Source: UBA710 sp051655145
GTDB lineage: Bacteria > Bacillota_I > Bacilli_A > Mycoplasmatales > Metamycoplasmataceae
Assembly: GCA_051655145.1 (NCBI GenBank)
Contig: JBOFZK010000034.1
Location: 1-14,193, forward strand
DNA length: 14,193 nt
Reading direction: 5' to 3'
Shown piece by piece: positions 1 through 9,658 of this stretch (positions are counted from its first letter, which is position 1; the number at the start of each line of letters is the position of its first letter). Below the pieces are notes generated by a model. That model was not told the origin of the DNA and made no database searches. It worked only from the letters and a program-made list of their open reading frames with translations. Both the position numbers and the translations under genes were made by a program.

Positions 1-126
1 AATTAATATTTATTTATTATATTAAATAATAAGTTTTTATTACAAGAATAAAATAATATTTAATTTATAATTCAAAAATTAAATATAATTATACAAATAG
101 TTATAAAGATTGAATAAATAAAATAA
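1..126. other. AT-rich flank downstream of hsdR
   Basis: Nearly pure A/T sequence after the hsdR stop. No reading frame, hairpin with a T tract, or repeat that I can support was seen here. Confidence 0.5.
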
Positions 127-3100
127 TTAATCATAAATAAACTTTTTCAAAAAGTTTCTAGCTCATTTAAAAAAGGATTTTCTTGCACGATTAATTTTAG
201 CTAAACCAGATTCATTAAAATAGCTATGTTTTTCTAAAAATATTTCAGATATCTCTTGCCCGTATTCTTGTACTTCACCTTTTTTAATATAAGAGTCAAT
301 AAGTTTATTGGTTTTAGTTTTATCAAGATTTAATTCACTAACAATATCTTCTATTTCTTTTTCTTTTTTTTCGCCTTTAAAAGAATCTCACTTTTCATAA
401 ACATTATCTTGATTGTATTCTTGTTTTTCCATGAATTCAATAATTAAATCTTTTTTATCACGAAGTGAAATTGAGGAATCTATATTTAACATAATTTCAT
501 CCTTAATTTTACGATCATTATTTTGACCTGAATATTTTGCTATAAGTTGTAGAATAAAATCTATATTTATTTCTACTTGTTTAACTAATTCAATTTCAAA
601 ATCAAGAGAATCATTAATAATAATTTTATTTGAAGAATCATCTTCTTTTTTAAGTTTATCTCAAATATCTAAATAAAGGGATTGATATTTTCTTATTTCA
701 TATTCTGTAATATTTTTATTAGTCATTTCATGAAACTCATCAAATGAAGATAAAATATTTAATATTTTTTGTAATTTACCAAATAAAATAATAAATTCTT
801 TTTCTGATTTTTCACCTACTATTTCAGTTAATCTTCCATTTTCAGAAAAAGGAAATTGTTTTTTTAATGATTCTACTAAATCGATAAATCCAGGCTTATA
901 TTTTCCATTTTCATCATGATAACCTTCTATATAATCTTCATAAGTTTTTAAAATTATTATTCCTCGAGCGTTTTTATTACTAAAAAGTTCAAGCGAATCA
1001 TTAACTTCCTTTTCAATAGTTCTAAAAGTAACTATTTGTCCAAAAGATTTAACACTATTTAAAATTCTGTTTGTTCTTGAAAATGCTTGTAATAGTCCAT
1101 GATATCTAAGTTTTTTATCAACTCAAAGAGTATTTAGTTGTGGAGCATCAAAACCAGTTAAAAACATATTAACAACAATTAAAATATCTAATTCTTTATT
1201 TTTTGTTTTTAAAGAAATATCTTTATAGTATTGATCAAATCCATTTGATAGAGAAAAAGATAGACCTCCAAACATAGCATTATAATCTTGAATAGCATTT
1301 TCTAAAGCTTCTCTTGAAGAAGCATCTAATCTATTATTTTCTATATCATTATCAACAATATTTCCTTGTTCATCCATTTGTCCTTCATTTGGATCAAAAC
1401 TATAAATCATTCCAACTTTTAATTTTTCATTATCTTGCTTATTTTTTTGTTGTTTTCTAAATTCTTCATAATAAAGTCTAGCCGCTTGTATTGACGAAAC
1501 TGCAAAGATAGAATTAAATCCACTCATTCTTTTATCAATATATTTATTATCTGAACCTTTATTATCAGTTTCAACTTTTCCTCAGTAGCTACTACTACGT
1601 TTAGTTTTTACATCAAATCAATCTAAAATATATTTAGTTACCTTTGATATTCTTTTAGGGTCTAAATAAACCTTATTCTCATCAACATTTGTTCCTTTTT
1701 CTAAATTAATGATTTCTTTATTTTTTATAGTTTTCATATAATCTATTTTGAACTTTAAAACATTATTATCATGGATTGCATCTACTATTGTATATTGATG
1801 TAATTCTTTACCGAAAATTTGTTCAGTTGTCTGAAATTTAGAACCATTAGATAAATTTGCATTTTTAGCACTAATCGGAGTTCCTGTAAAACCGAACATA
1901 ATATGGTTTTTAAATTTTTTAGCAATATCATTTCGCATTTTCCCAAATTGAGATCGATGACATTCATCAAAAATTAAAACTATATTTTCTTTAAAAATAT
2001 CTAAATTATTTTTTTTATCATTTACTAAATTAGATAATTTTTGAATTGTAGTAACGGCTATTTTATTATTAATATTGTTTTGATTTAATTGCGCTCTTAA
2101 TTCACTAGTATTTTTTGTACTATTAACGGCATCTTTTTGAAACTTATTAAATTCTTTAATAGTTTGATAATCTAAATCTTTTCTATCTACAACGAAAAGA
2201 ACTTTTTTAATTTCGTCCATTTCAGATGCTAATGTAGCTACTTTAAATGAAGTAAGTGTTTTCCCACTTCCTGTAGTATGTCAAATATAACCACCAGATT
2301 GTTCTTTTCCTTGCATTTTATTATTAACTACAACATTAATTCTTTCAAGAATTTTTTCTGTAGCTATTATTTGATATGGTCTCATTACTTTAAGATCTTT
2401 ATTAATATCGAAAACACAATATTTAGTTAAAATATTTAATATTGTTCTTTTCATAAAAAAACTCATAGTAAAATCTTCTAAATCAGAAATTCTTTCATTT
2501 TTTTGATCTGTTCAATATGAAGTAAATTCATAAGAATTACTTATTTTTTTACTTGAATTTTGATTAGAATTTTTAGAAGAAATTGAATTTTGTCTTGTTG
2601 TATTAGAATAATATTTTGTTCTTGCTCCATTAGAAATAACAAAAATTTGAACAAAGTTAAATAAATTATTAAAACTAGTATTCATATATCTTTCTATTTG
2701 ATTGAAAGCATTTTTTAAATTAATACCACTTCTCTTAAGTTCTATATGAACTAATGGTAATCCATTAACTAAAATAGTTACATCATAACGAGATTTAATA
2801 TTATCTTTTTCAACCTCAAATTGATTAATTACTTGAAGAGAATTTTTAAAAATATCATATTTTTTTATTAACCAAATATTATTTGATTCTCCATTATCAA
2901 AAATAAAATTGAATCCTTGATTTTCTTGAAAAATTTCTGTAGCTTCTTCAACTGTTTCTTTATTTTTAATATTTTGTTTATAAAATCTTGATCATTCATT
3001 ATCATTAAATTTTATATTATTTAATTTCTCAATTTGAATTCTTAAATTGTTAATTAAATCTTCTTCTTTATTAATTTGTAAATATTCATAACCAATTGAT

Positions 3101-3234
3101 TGTAAATTTTTAATAAATTCTTTTTCTAATTCATATTCACTTAAAGGAGAAATTTTATTTTTCTTTTTCTGAATATCTTTAATATCACTTATTACAGTTC
3201 AATTTTCAGATTGTAGTATTATTTTATTTTTCAT
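127..3234 (-). CDS. hsdR: Type I restriction enzyme R subunit (motor and nuclease)
   Basis: HsdR is the ATP-driven DNA translocase and nuclease of a type I enzyme and acts in complex with HsdM and HsdS. Read with TGA as Trp it is 1035 aa, the normal family length. The N-terminal PD-(D/E)xK nuclease has D151 (RYDVTILVNGLP) and E165-x-K167 (HIELKRSG). The helicase motor follows: Walker A IWHTTGSGKT with K325, DECH at 423-426, GFTGTP, TGFDAP near 695-698 and SRTNR near 719-723, then a helical C-terminal region. The start is ATG at 3234, six bases after GGAG of AAAAAAGGAG. It is the last gene of the operon, 27 bases after the ATPase gene. In-frame TGA codons break it under standard code, but Trp is expected at the one before HTTGSGKT. 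I see no inactivating change. Confidence 0.96.
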
Positions 3235-3261
3235 TATTTACTCCTTTTTTATTGATTTAAG

Positions 3262-5442
3262 TTATTCTTCTATAATATGTCCTATTGGCATAGAATAATA
3301 ATTATTTTTATGTCTTAACCTGTTATAGGCTTGCTCATCATTAGATTTTAATATTTTTTCATATCTTTTTTTAATAAAAAAAAGATATTTAGCAAATTTT
3401 TCTTCAGAATGTGAATTTATTTTTACTTCATCATTATTTGAATAAAACTTTTGTAAAAATTTTTTAATATCATTTATACTAAAATTAAAATTAATATTTT
3501 CTCTATTTTTATTAACAAATTCTTTTGTTTTACCCCTTATCTTACTATAATTTTCATAAATATCTAGCATTTTTACTTTTAAACAACAAATTAAAAGATA
3601 AATTTGTTTTTCTATTTCATCTATTTTATTTAAGTCATTACTATTTAATGATATATTAATATATTTTGTCATTTTTTCTTCTTTAGGAAAAAATAAATCA
3701 ATATCTAATTCAATAACCTCTGCTTGATTATCTTTTTTTTCTAAATGAACTAAATTAATTGAATTTTCATGCTTTATTTTAAAAAATAAATCGTTTTTAT
3801 CTTGCCGCTCATTCTTTAAATTTCTTATAAATGCAGATAAAATATTTATATTATGTGTTGAAATAATTAATCTTCCATTAATATTTTTGGACTCTTCTAT
3901 TTTACCTAATAAGGAGGTAAAATTAATTTCTAATTCTTCTATATTAAATTTAAAATTAAATAAATTATCATACTTAAAATGATCATTAGAATCAAATGGA
4001 TCATCTATAAAAATAATATAATTTTTATTTATTTTTTTATAGTTTATTCAAAAATCAACTAAAAAATATGAAATTGCTAAAGTTGTCTTTTCTCCTTCTG
4101 ATAAATTTTCAATTTTTTTATTTTTACTTACAAGTTCTAAAAAATGATCATCTCCTCTAGTGCTATCATTTAAATTAATATTAAATTCATTTTTTGAAAT
4201 ATGCTCTATTACTTTATTTATTTTTACAATAAAATCCTCTTTAAATTCTTCTTGAAGGTTTTGTTTTTCTATTTTAAGCGAATTTTTATTTTGTAATAGT
4301 GTTTCAAAAGAATTTAAATTTTCTATAATATTTTCTATTTCTTCATTTTTAATTATTAATGTAATTCAATGTTTATTTAAAAAATCTTTAGCTTCTTGCT
4401 TTTCTTTTTCTATATCCAATTCATTTTTATCATATAATTGAAAATTAAAATCTATTTTTTTATTTTCTTGAAAAATTATATTATTTTTTTCTTCAATTTC
4501 TTTTGTTTTAATATACAAATCATTTAATCAATTATCTTTATCTAAATTATTAATATTAATTAAAATAATATTAATTAATTTAGATATCTTTATTTGCTGT
4601 TCTTTTAATTTTCCAAATATTATATTTTTATTAGAACTATTTTTAGAAAGGTATTCTTCAATTTCTTTCTTTTTAAATTCTTTTCCTATAAATTCAATAA
4701 CTCCTTCTGGTTCACTTAATTCAAGTGCTTTATTATGCAGATCAATGATTTTTTGAGATTTAGCAAATTTATTTCAATAATTTGAAAAATTATTAATATT
4801 AATATTTTGTTCATTAATTTTTTCTAATAATGAATTAAAAAGTTTTGAAATATCTTCTCTTTTATCGAACTTTTTTATAGAATTAATTTTTAATTTTAAT
4901 TCCTCTAAAATCTTTTCTTTTTCTTCAAGAGAACTAATATTTTTAATTATATTTCTTCTTATAGTTGCTGTTTGAAAATCATTCTTTTGATATAAGGGTT
5001 TACTTATTTTTAAAAAGAATAAATTATTTTTAAGATCTTCATTTATATAAAAACTTTCTTCTAATATTTTCTTATTAATAGAAATATTATTTTCATTATC
5101 GTTTATTTTATTAACTATTTCTATCAAAGAAGTTCCTAAAATAATTTCAAATGTCTTTTTTTTATTATTAGGGCTTATTTTTTGAATATCAAAATTTTCA
5201 TTATTGCTATCTTGAATGAAAACATTATTTTTAATATAATCCTTATTGAAAACAAATAAATCGAATCTTTTTTTAAGTTTAAAAAGTATTTGCCTTGAAA
5301 TTGTTGTTTTGCCAGAACCATTTTTTCCAAAAATATAACATGTTTTTTTCTGAAATAATTTTTGAAAATTGCTAGAACTTAATTTAAAAAAATCCTCATC
5401 TATAGATATGTTTTTTTCTTCTTCATCAAGAAAATATGACAT
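3262..5442 (-). CDS. AAA_13-type ABC ATPase embedded in the type I R-M operon (PrrC/RloC-like position)
   Basis: Protein of 726 aa with TGA as Trp. It has an ABC/SMC-like ATPase split by a long coiled-coil-rich middle. Walker A is GKNGSGKTT (residues 39-47, K45), the signature is LSEGEK (447-452), Walker B is FIDDPFDSND (D480, D481) and the switch histidine is in STHN (H530). These match the AAA_13 group that includes the anticodon nucleases PrrC and RloC. In the E. coli prr locus prrC lies between hsdS and hsdR, as here. The C-terminal 190 residues would be the effector part, but I do not find an Arg-x3-Glu...His triad as in PrrC. No CxxC zinc hook is present, unlike RloC. ATG shares one base with the hsdS stop (TAATG), suggesting coupled translation. 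The ATPase fold is firm; any RNase activity is inference. It could instead be another operon-linked defence ATPase. Confidence 0.85.
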
Positions 5443-6686
5443 TATTCTTCGCCCTTAAAATTAAATAAAAAATTTCTATAATATTCATATTGTTTATTTC
5501 TTAATTCAATTTCTTTTGGGAGACCATTTTTTAAATTTGATGTTAAATATTCGAATTTATCTAATATTTTAATAATTCTTTCTTGTTCTTTAATTAGCGG
5601 AATAGGAATTTTAATATTCTCAAAATTGGTTTTTGTTAGCCCATATCTTGTTATACCTTTAGCTTTTTTTAATATTTGAATTTTGGCATATTTAGATGAA
5701 AAATAATAATTTATATATTTACTTAATATATAATTTTCTTCTAATAATCTAATTCTCATTATGTGATAACTATAGCAACAATTATCAATATTTTCTTCGA
5801 TTATTGATGAAATTCCTATTTCATCAATTTTTTCAGAAGAAGGCGTAATAAAAATATCTCCTTTTTTAACATCGCAAATTTCTATTTTTTTATCTGAGGC
5901 AGTTACTACCATTTTAGGAACTAATTTATTAATAAATTTATTTTTAAAAATATCCATATAATTTAATAGTTTTATACTTTTTTCATTTTTATTAATTTTT
6001 TTATCAACACCTACATTACTTAAAATAGATATTTCACCTAATTTTTTATATTCAACATTACTTGATAAATCAAATAAATTATCTCTATAATATTCATATT
6101 GTTTAATACTTGCTGTAAGCTCTGCTGTAAGCTCTGCTGTAAGCTCTGCTGTAAGCTCTGTAAATTTATCAAGAATTTTTACTATTTTTTTTTGTTCTTC
6201 AATTGAAGGGATGGGGATTAATATATCATTTAAAATTCTTTGCAAATCTAATGATGGAGTTGCTCCCTGTCTTGCAAAATTTTTAATATCAATTGTCTTA
6301 AAAAAATGATATAGGTAATCATTTAATAAAATTTTTTGATCTATAGGATAAATCGCTGCTAAAAATCCATCAATCATTATTTTTTTATTAAGTTTTACTT
6401 TTTTATTTAATTTACAGCTTTCTCCACCTTTTGGAAAAATAACACTTGGATATTGTATATATTTATTTTTTAATTTATTTCATTGAGTTTCAGTTATGAA
6501 ATTATTAGAATCTAATATTTCATATTTATTATTTGTCAAATTTAAATCAGAAACCTTTAAAAAGGGTATTTCGCCATTTTTTTGTCCTTGAAATTCTTTT
6601 GGAAAATTAAAGCCTTTTTGGATATTTGCAACATCTCCCAATCTTTTATATTCTACATTTTGACAATTTTTAAGTAAATTATCCAT
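5442..6686 (-). CDS. hsdS: Type I restriction-modification specificity subunit, type IC-like
   Basis: HsdS recognises the bipartite DNA target and holds HsdM and HsdR. The 414 aa (TGA as Trp) contain two target-recognition domains, roughly 1-150 and 205-370. Each opens with a similar block, NVEYKRLGDV near the N terminus and NVEYKKLGEI after the centre. A central conserved helix ends in KQYEYYRDNLF, and a distal copy KQYEYYRNFLF lies near the C terminus. Between the first domain and the central helix there are four ELTA/TAEL repeats (residues 177-192), as in EcoR124-type enzymes, where repeat number sets the spacer length of the target. ATG overlaps the hsdM stop by one base (TAATG). The target sequence cannot be read from the protein. 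Confidence 0.95.
5475..5496. repeat. 22-bp direct repeat within hsdS (partner at 6084..6105)
   Basis: A perfect 22-base match to 6084..6105 in the same orientation, covering the codons for KQYEYYR in the distal and central conserved regions of HsdS. It reflects the internal duplication of HsdS. It could serve as a crossover point that would delete or exchange the second recognition domain; that role is inference. Confidence 0.8.
6111..6158. repeat. Four perfect 12-bp tandem repeats (TAEL spacer) in hsdS
   Basis: Four identical copies of tgctgtaagctc on the plus strand, encoding ELTA four times on the minus strand. The following tgtaaa starts an incomplete fifth copy. Because each unit is four codons, gain or loss keeps the frame. 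In EcoR124 and its relatives, two versus three TAEL units change the non-specific target spacer by one base pair. Confidence 0.97.
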
Positions 6687-8236
6687 TATTTAATTTCCCT
6701 AATAATATCGTTAATCTCTTTTCTTAATTGATTATTTTTAGTAACTATTTCTTCTATTTCTTTTTCTAATTCAATAATATTAATAACTTCACTAGTATCT
6801 TCTTTTTCGATATAACTATTAACACTTAAATCATAATTGCTTTTAGATATTTCTTCTTTTGAAATATTTTTAGAAATATGATTTAATTCTTTTCTTTCTT
6901 TTACTAAATCTAAAATAAAATATATATTATTTTGTGTTAATTTATTTCCATTATTTACTTTCATAAATTGCTGAGAAGCGTCTATAAATAAAACTTCATT
7001 AATACTACGTGATTTTTTAAGAACTAAAATATTAGTTGAAATTGAAGTTCCAAAAAATAAATTATCTGGTAATTGAATAATAGCATCAATATAATTATTA
7101 TCAATTAAATATTTTCTAATTTTTTGTTCTGCACCTGAACGATAAAAAATTCCTGGAAAACAAACAATGGCAGCCACTCCATTTGAAGCTAAATGATCAA
7201 GAGAGTGCATAATAAAAGCAAAATCTGCTTTTGATTTAGGAGATAAAACTCCGGCCGGGGAAAATCTTGAATCATTTATTAAAGTAGGATTTGAATCTCC
7301 TTCTCAATTAATTGAATATGGGGGATTAGAAACAATTGCTTCAAAAGGCTTTTCATCTAAATGTTTAGGAACAATTAAAGTATCATCATTTTCAATATCA
7401 AACTTAGTAAAAGGAATATTATGTAAAAACATATTCATTCTAGCTAAATTATATGTAGTAATATTAATTTCTTGTCCATAAAATCCTTCAACATTATTAA
7501 TTCCTAAAATTTTTCCAAATTTTAATAATAATGAGCCTGATCCGGCAGCAGGATCATAGACTTTATCAATTTTTGTTTTCCCAATAATAGTAATATGAGT
7601 TAATAATTCAGAAACTTCTTGAGGAGTAAAAAATTCTCCTCCACTTTTACCAGCATTAGAAGCATACATTACCATTAAATATTCATATGCATCTCCGAAA
7701 ACATCAATAGAATTATCATGATAATTACCTAGTTTAAAATTACCAATAGCATCCATTATTTCAAAAAGTCTTTTATTTCTTTGAGAAATAGAATTGCCTA
7801 GTTTATTAGAATTAACATCTATATCAGCAAATAATCCTTTAAAAGCTTTTTCACTATAACTTCCAATTGATGATGATTCTATATTTTTAAAAATTTGAGA
7901 TAAAGTTTCATTTAAATTATCTAAATTATCACGCTTAACTCCCTTTAAAACATTTTGAAATAATTCAGAAGGTTTAATTCAAAACCCTTTATAGTCGATT
8001 GAATATTCTCTAATAGCAATTGGAACTTCTTCATCTGATAAACTAGCATAATCAAAAGGGGCTCCTTCTTTTTCATTTCAAAAGTTAGTTAAATTTTCTG
8101 AAATGAAACGATAAAACATAAAACCAAAAATATAATTTTTAAAGTCTCATCCATCAACGCTACCTCTTAAATCATTTGCAATTTTTCAAAGTGTTTTATA
8201 AAGTTCACTTTTATTATTTTCTCTATTATTTTCCAT
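6686..8236 (-). CDS. hsdM: Type I restriction-modification methyltransferase subunit
   Basis: HsdM is the N6-adenine methyltransferase that protects host DNA and forms the core of the type I complex with HsdS. The 516 aa length is typical of type IC HsdM. The N-terminal helical domain contains GWDFKNYIFGFMFYRF, typical of the family. The catalytic domain has the FFTP motif (GGEFFTPQEV), the SAM-binding motif I DPAAGSGS (228-235) and the catalytic NPPY (304-307). A charged helical tail from about 470 probably contacts HsdS. ATG at 8236 lies six bases after GGAG of AAAAGGAG. It overlaps the upstream half-S gene by 11 bases and its stop overlaps hsdS by one base, so translation is probably coupled through the operon. 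It appears intact. Confidence 0.97.
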
Positions 8237-8789
8237 TTTTCTCTCCTTTTATAATTGAACTAAATAATATATCATTTAATTGAATTTCTCTTTTTAAATT
8301 ATTATTTAATTTATCTAATTTTTTTAAAACACTATATTTTTTAATATTTAATTTTTTTTCTTGCTCATTAAATTGTTTTAATTCTAAATTTAAAACTGTT
8401 TCTCTTTTAACATATTTTACAAATAAACTATTTGATGATTTTAAAAACTTTTCACTATTTTTATGTAATTCTAATCATAAATCAACAATATTATAATTAT
8501 AAGATCTTATGATTAAAGTATTAGAATCTACTATTATATCTTCATAATCATCATCCACTATTCAAAACCTGTAAGGTGGAATAACTTTCATTAAAATATC
8601 ATTTTTTTTAATTTTATTTTCTTCTTTAAAATAGTTTTTAGAATAATATAATTGTAAAAAATTAGGATTTATATTATAAAAATTTGTTAAATCATTACCT
8701 TTAATAATTCTATATTTAAATTTTCCTTCTTCATCAGATCGTTTCTTTAAAACTCCACTATATACATCTGCTATTTCTTGTAGTTTAAT
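8226..8789 (-). CDS. HsdS-like half subunit with a single target-recognition domain, probable ATT start
   Basis: Read from 8789 this gives 187 aa without a stop other than Trp-coding TGA. The start KLQEIADVYSGV, the middle KNDILMKV with PPYRFW, and the helical end VLKKLDKLNNNLKREIQLNDILFSS resemble one recognition domain plus one spacer helix of HsdS. That is half the usual length. No ATG occurs in frame upstream or near the N terminus. The best-placed initiator is ATT at 8789, five bases after GGGAG, and the promoter -10 box ends at 8818. It is the first gene of the operon and overlaps hsdM by 11 bases. It may act as an alternative or dimeric half specificity subunit, as half-S proteins can in some type I systems (inference). 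Alternatively it is a start-less remnant. The family assignment rests on pattern likeness. Confidence 0.7.
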
Positions 8790-8802
8790 AATTTCTCCCT
8801 TT
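8787..8802 (-). promoter_or_regulatory. Ribosome binding site and ATT start of the half-S gene
   Basis: On the minus strand AAAGGGAG (8802 to 8795) is followed five bases later by ATT at 8789. The spacing is close to the six bases seen before hsdM, hsdR and the 8958 gene. An ATG at 8817 is in another frame, ends after three codons and adjoins the -10 box, so it is not a credible start. Confidence 0.55.
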
Positions 8803-8817
8803 CAATTAGATATTCAT

Positions 8818-8848
8818 ATTATAATATAAATTAATATTAGTTTTTCAA
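8818..8848 (-). promoter_or_regulatory. Promoter of the type I R-M operon
   Basis: On the minus strand TTGAAA (8848 to 8843) and a perfect TATAAT (8823 to 8818) are separated by 19 bases. This predicts a transcript starting near 8811 and a short leader ahead of the half-S ribosome site. Confidence 0.65.
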
Positions 8849-8850
8849 AA

Positions 8851-8906
8851 AAAAAACATTTTATGTATTTTTTTAAAAAAACATTTAATTTTATGTGTTT
8901 AAATGT
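8851..8906. repeat. Two ACAT...ATGT elements between divergent promoters, possible operator
   Basis: Two related units, aaaaaacattttatgtattt at 8851-8870 and a longer copy at 8875-8900 with four added bases, lie between the divergent promoters. The first has the palindromic core ACAT-TTT-ATGT. The second also carries an inverted repeat acatttaa (8881-8888) with ttaaatgt (8899-8906). The layout suits a repressor or autoregulator. In such AT-rich DNA, chance is a real alternative. Confidence 0.4.
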
Positions 8907-8918
8907 TTATATATAAGT

Positions 8919-8924
8919 TATAAT
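8919..8924 (+). promoter_or_regulatory. -10 box for the 99-aa gene
   Basis: A perfect TATAAT 33 bases before the ATG at 8958. A hexamer 17 bases upstream (tgttta, 8896-8901) is a poor -35 match and overlaps the second repeat element. Confidence 0.5.
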
Positions 8925-8957
8925 ATTTATATATATAAAACACGAAAGGAGGTTAAA

Positions 8958-9257
8958 ATGAATAATAATAAAAAAAATATCTCAGAAATAATAGAATCAA
9001 AATCGTCAAAAGGATATGATATTAAAATTTATTCTACAGAAGGTTCTGTAATGGTTATTCCATATAAAAATATTTATAATGAATATGGTTTTATAAATGA
9101 TGGAGTAGGAAAAGTAAAAGCAATAAAAATTTTAGAAATTAAAAATAATATTATTGAATTTAAGGATGCTCTTATTGATGGTTATCCATCTAATCTTTTT
9201 GAAGAATATTTTGAAGAAGTTCTAATTTGTAAATTAGCTTTTAATAATTTAAAATAA
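8958..9257 (+). CDS. Small protein of unknown function, divergent from the R-M operon
   Basis: A 99-aa protein I do not recognise. The start is ATG at 8958, because GAAAGGAGG lies at the right spacing; an in-frame ATG at 8895 lies upstream of the -10 box and is rejected. The sequence alternates lysine-rich and hydrophobic stretches (YDIKIYSTEGSVMVIPYKNI and KAIKILEIKNNIIEF), suggesting a small beta-rich fold. An acidic segment (LFEEYFEEVL) precedes the C terminus. There is no signal peptide, membrane segment or helix-turn-helix that I can see. It is transcribed away from the R-M operon across a shared 168-base region with repeated elements, and it is followed by its own terminator. A role in R-M control or in immunity is possible but not shown by the sequence. 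Confidence 0.8.
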   Translation: MNNNKKNISEIIESKSSKGYDIKIYSTEGSVMVIPYKNIYNEYGFINDGVGKVKAIKILEIKNNIIEFKDALIDGYPSNLFEEYFEEVLICKLAFNNLK

Positions 9258-9281
9258 TTAAATTAAATTTAAATTATTATT

Positions 9282-9312
9282 AAAAAGTTCCTTTTTAAAA
9301 GGGCTTTTTTTA
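9282..9312 (+). terminator. Intrinsic terminator after the 99-aa gene
   Basis: A nine-pair stem, aaaaagttc (9282-9290) with gggcttttt (9301-9309), has two G-U pairs and a ten-base loop, and runs into a T tract. The A-rich left arm means it could also stop transcripts from the minus-strand gene on the right. Confidence 0.75.
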
Positions 9313-9350
9313 TTTTATAAAATAATTTATATTAAGAAATGTATTAAAAT

Positions 9351-9431
9351 TTATTTAATTTTATTTAATTCATATTCTAACATTAAATCTGGTTGGCTAT
9401 ACTCATATAAAATAGGATTATTTTTATTAAT
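9351..9431 (-). other. In-frame continuation after the TAG of the 64-aa gene
   Basis: After TAG at 9432-9434 the same frame stays open for 26 codons (INKNNPILYEYSQPDLMLEY and seven more residues) before TAA at 9351-9353. The residue mix looks coding, with tyrosine, glutamate and proline not forced by A/T bias. It may be the detached end of a gene about 91 codons long, or chance. Confidence 0.4.
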
Positions 9432-9626
9432 CTATATTTCTCACTCTGTATGATTTTTCATAAATAATTGGTGACAATAACTTCCAATTGGAGAACCCTT
9501 ATGCGTATCTCTTAGCTTTATATCTCTTGTTTTATACAAATTATTCCCAGGACATGAAAAATATAATGAATATGTATTATTATCTTTTTTAGATAATGTA
9601 ACAGTACAAATATTAAAATCATTCAT
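9432..9626 (-). CDS. Small protein of unknown function, possibly truncated by TAG
   Basis: The ATG at 9626 follows AAAGGAG at normal spacing, so this is probably a translated gene. It gives 64 aa, one Trp coded by TGA near the end, with the segments NDFNICTVTLSKKDN, YSLYFSCPGNNLY and THKGSPIGSYCHQLF. Three cysteines are spread through the chain without a metal-binding pattern. I do not recognise the family. It stands alone between the terminator of the 99-aa gene and the divergent TIR gene. The frame continues past its TAG for another 26 codons, so the original protein may have been longer. Confidence 0.6.
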
Positions 9627-9652
9627 AAAATCTCCTTTAATTCTTTTGATAA

Positions 9653-9658
9653 ATTATA
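9653..9658 (-). promoter_or_regulatory. -10 box for the 64-aa gene
   Basis: TATAAT on the minus strand, placing a transcript start near 9646 and about 20 bases of leader with AAAGGAG. No convincing -35 is seen. Confidence 0.4.

Noticed and set aside
139..157. Perfect inverted repeat at the end of hsdR as a terminator
   Set aside because: It lies inside the coding sequence, is almost all A/T with one G-C pair per arm, and is not followed by a clean T tract.
1785..1970. Minus-strand open frame inside hsdR
   Set aside because: It is out of frame with the conserved DECH region of hsdR, which it overlaps, and shows no own signals.
3262..3860. PrrC-type Arg-x3-Glu...His anticodon nuclease triad in the C-terminal part of the ATPase
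   Set aside because: Candidates have the wrong spacing (RNLKNE and RGKTKE are Arg-x4-Glu) and no properly spaced His follows. The nuclease function is left as a hypothesis.
6111..6158. Short tandem repeats as a CRISPR array
   Set aside because: The units are contiguous 12-mers without spacers and encode the TAEL segment of HsdS.
127..8236. hsdR, the ATPase gene, hsdS and hsdM look like strings of broken fragments when TGA is a stop
   Set aside because: All breaks are TGA in an unchanged frame, and Trp is expected at several of them. With code 4 each gene is full length for its family, so none is called a pseudogene.
8806..8817. Minus-strand ATG as start of the half-S gene
   Set aside because: It adjoins the -10 box, is out of frame with the gene and reaches TAA after three codons. 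A one-base indel could join it, but the promoter position argues against it.
8895..8957. Upstream in-frame ATG that would extend the 99-aa protein to 120 aa
   Set aside because: It lies upstream of the TATAAT at 8919-8924 and lacks a ribosome site, while ATG 8958 has GAAAGGAGG at correct spacing.
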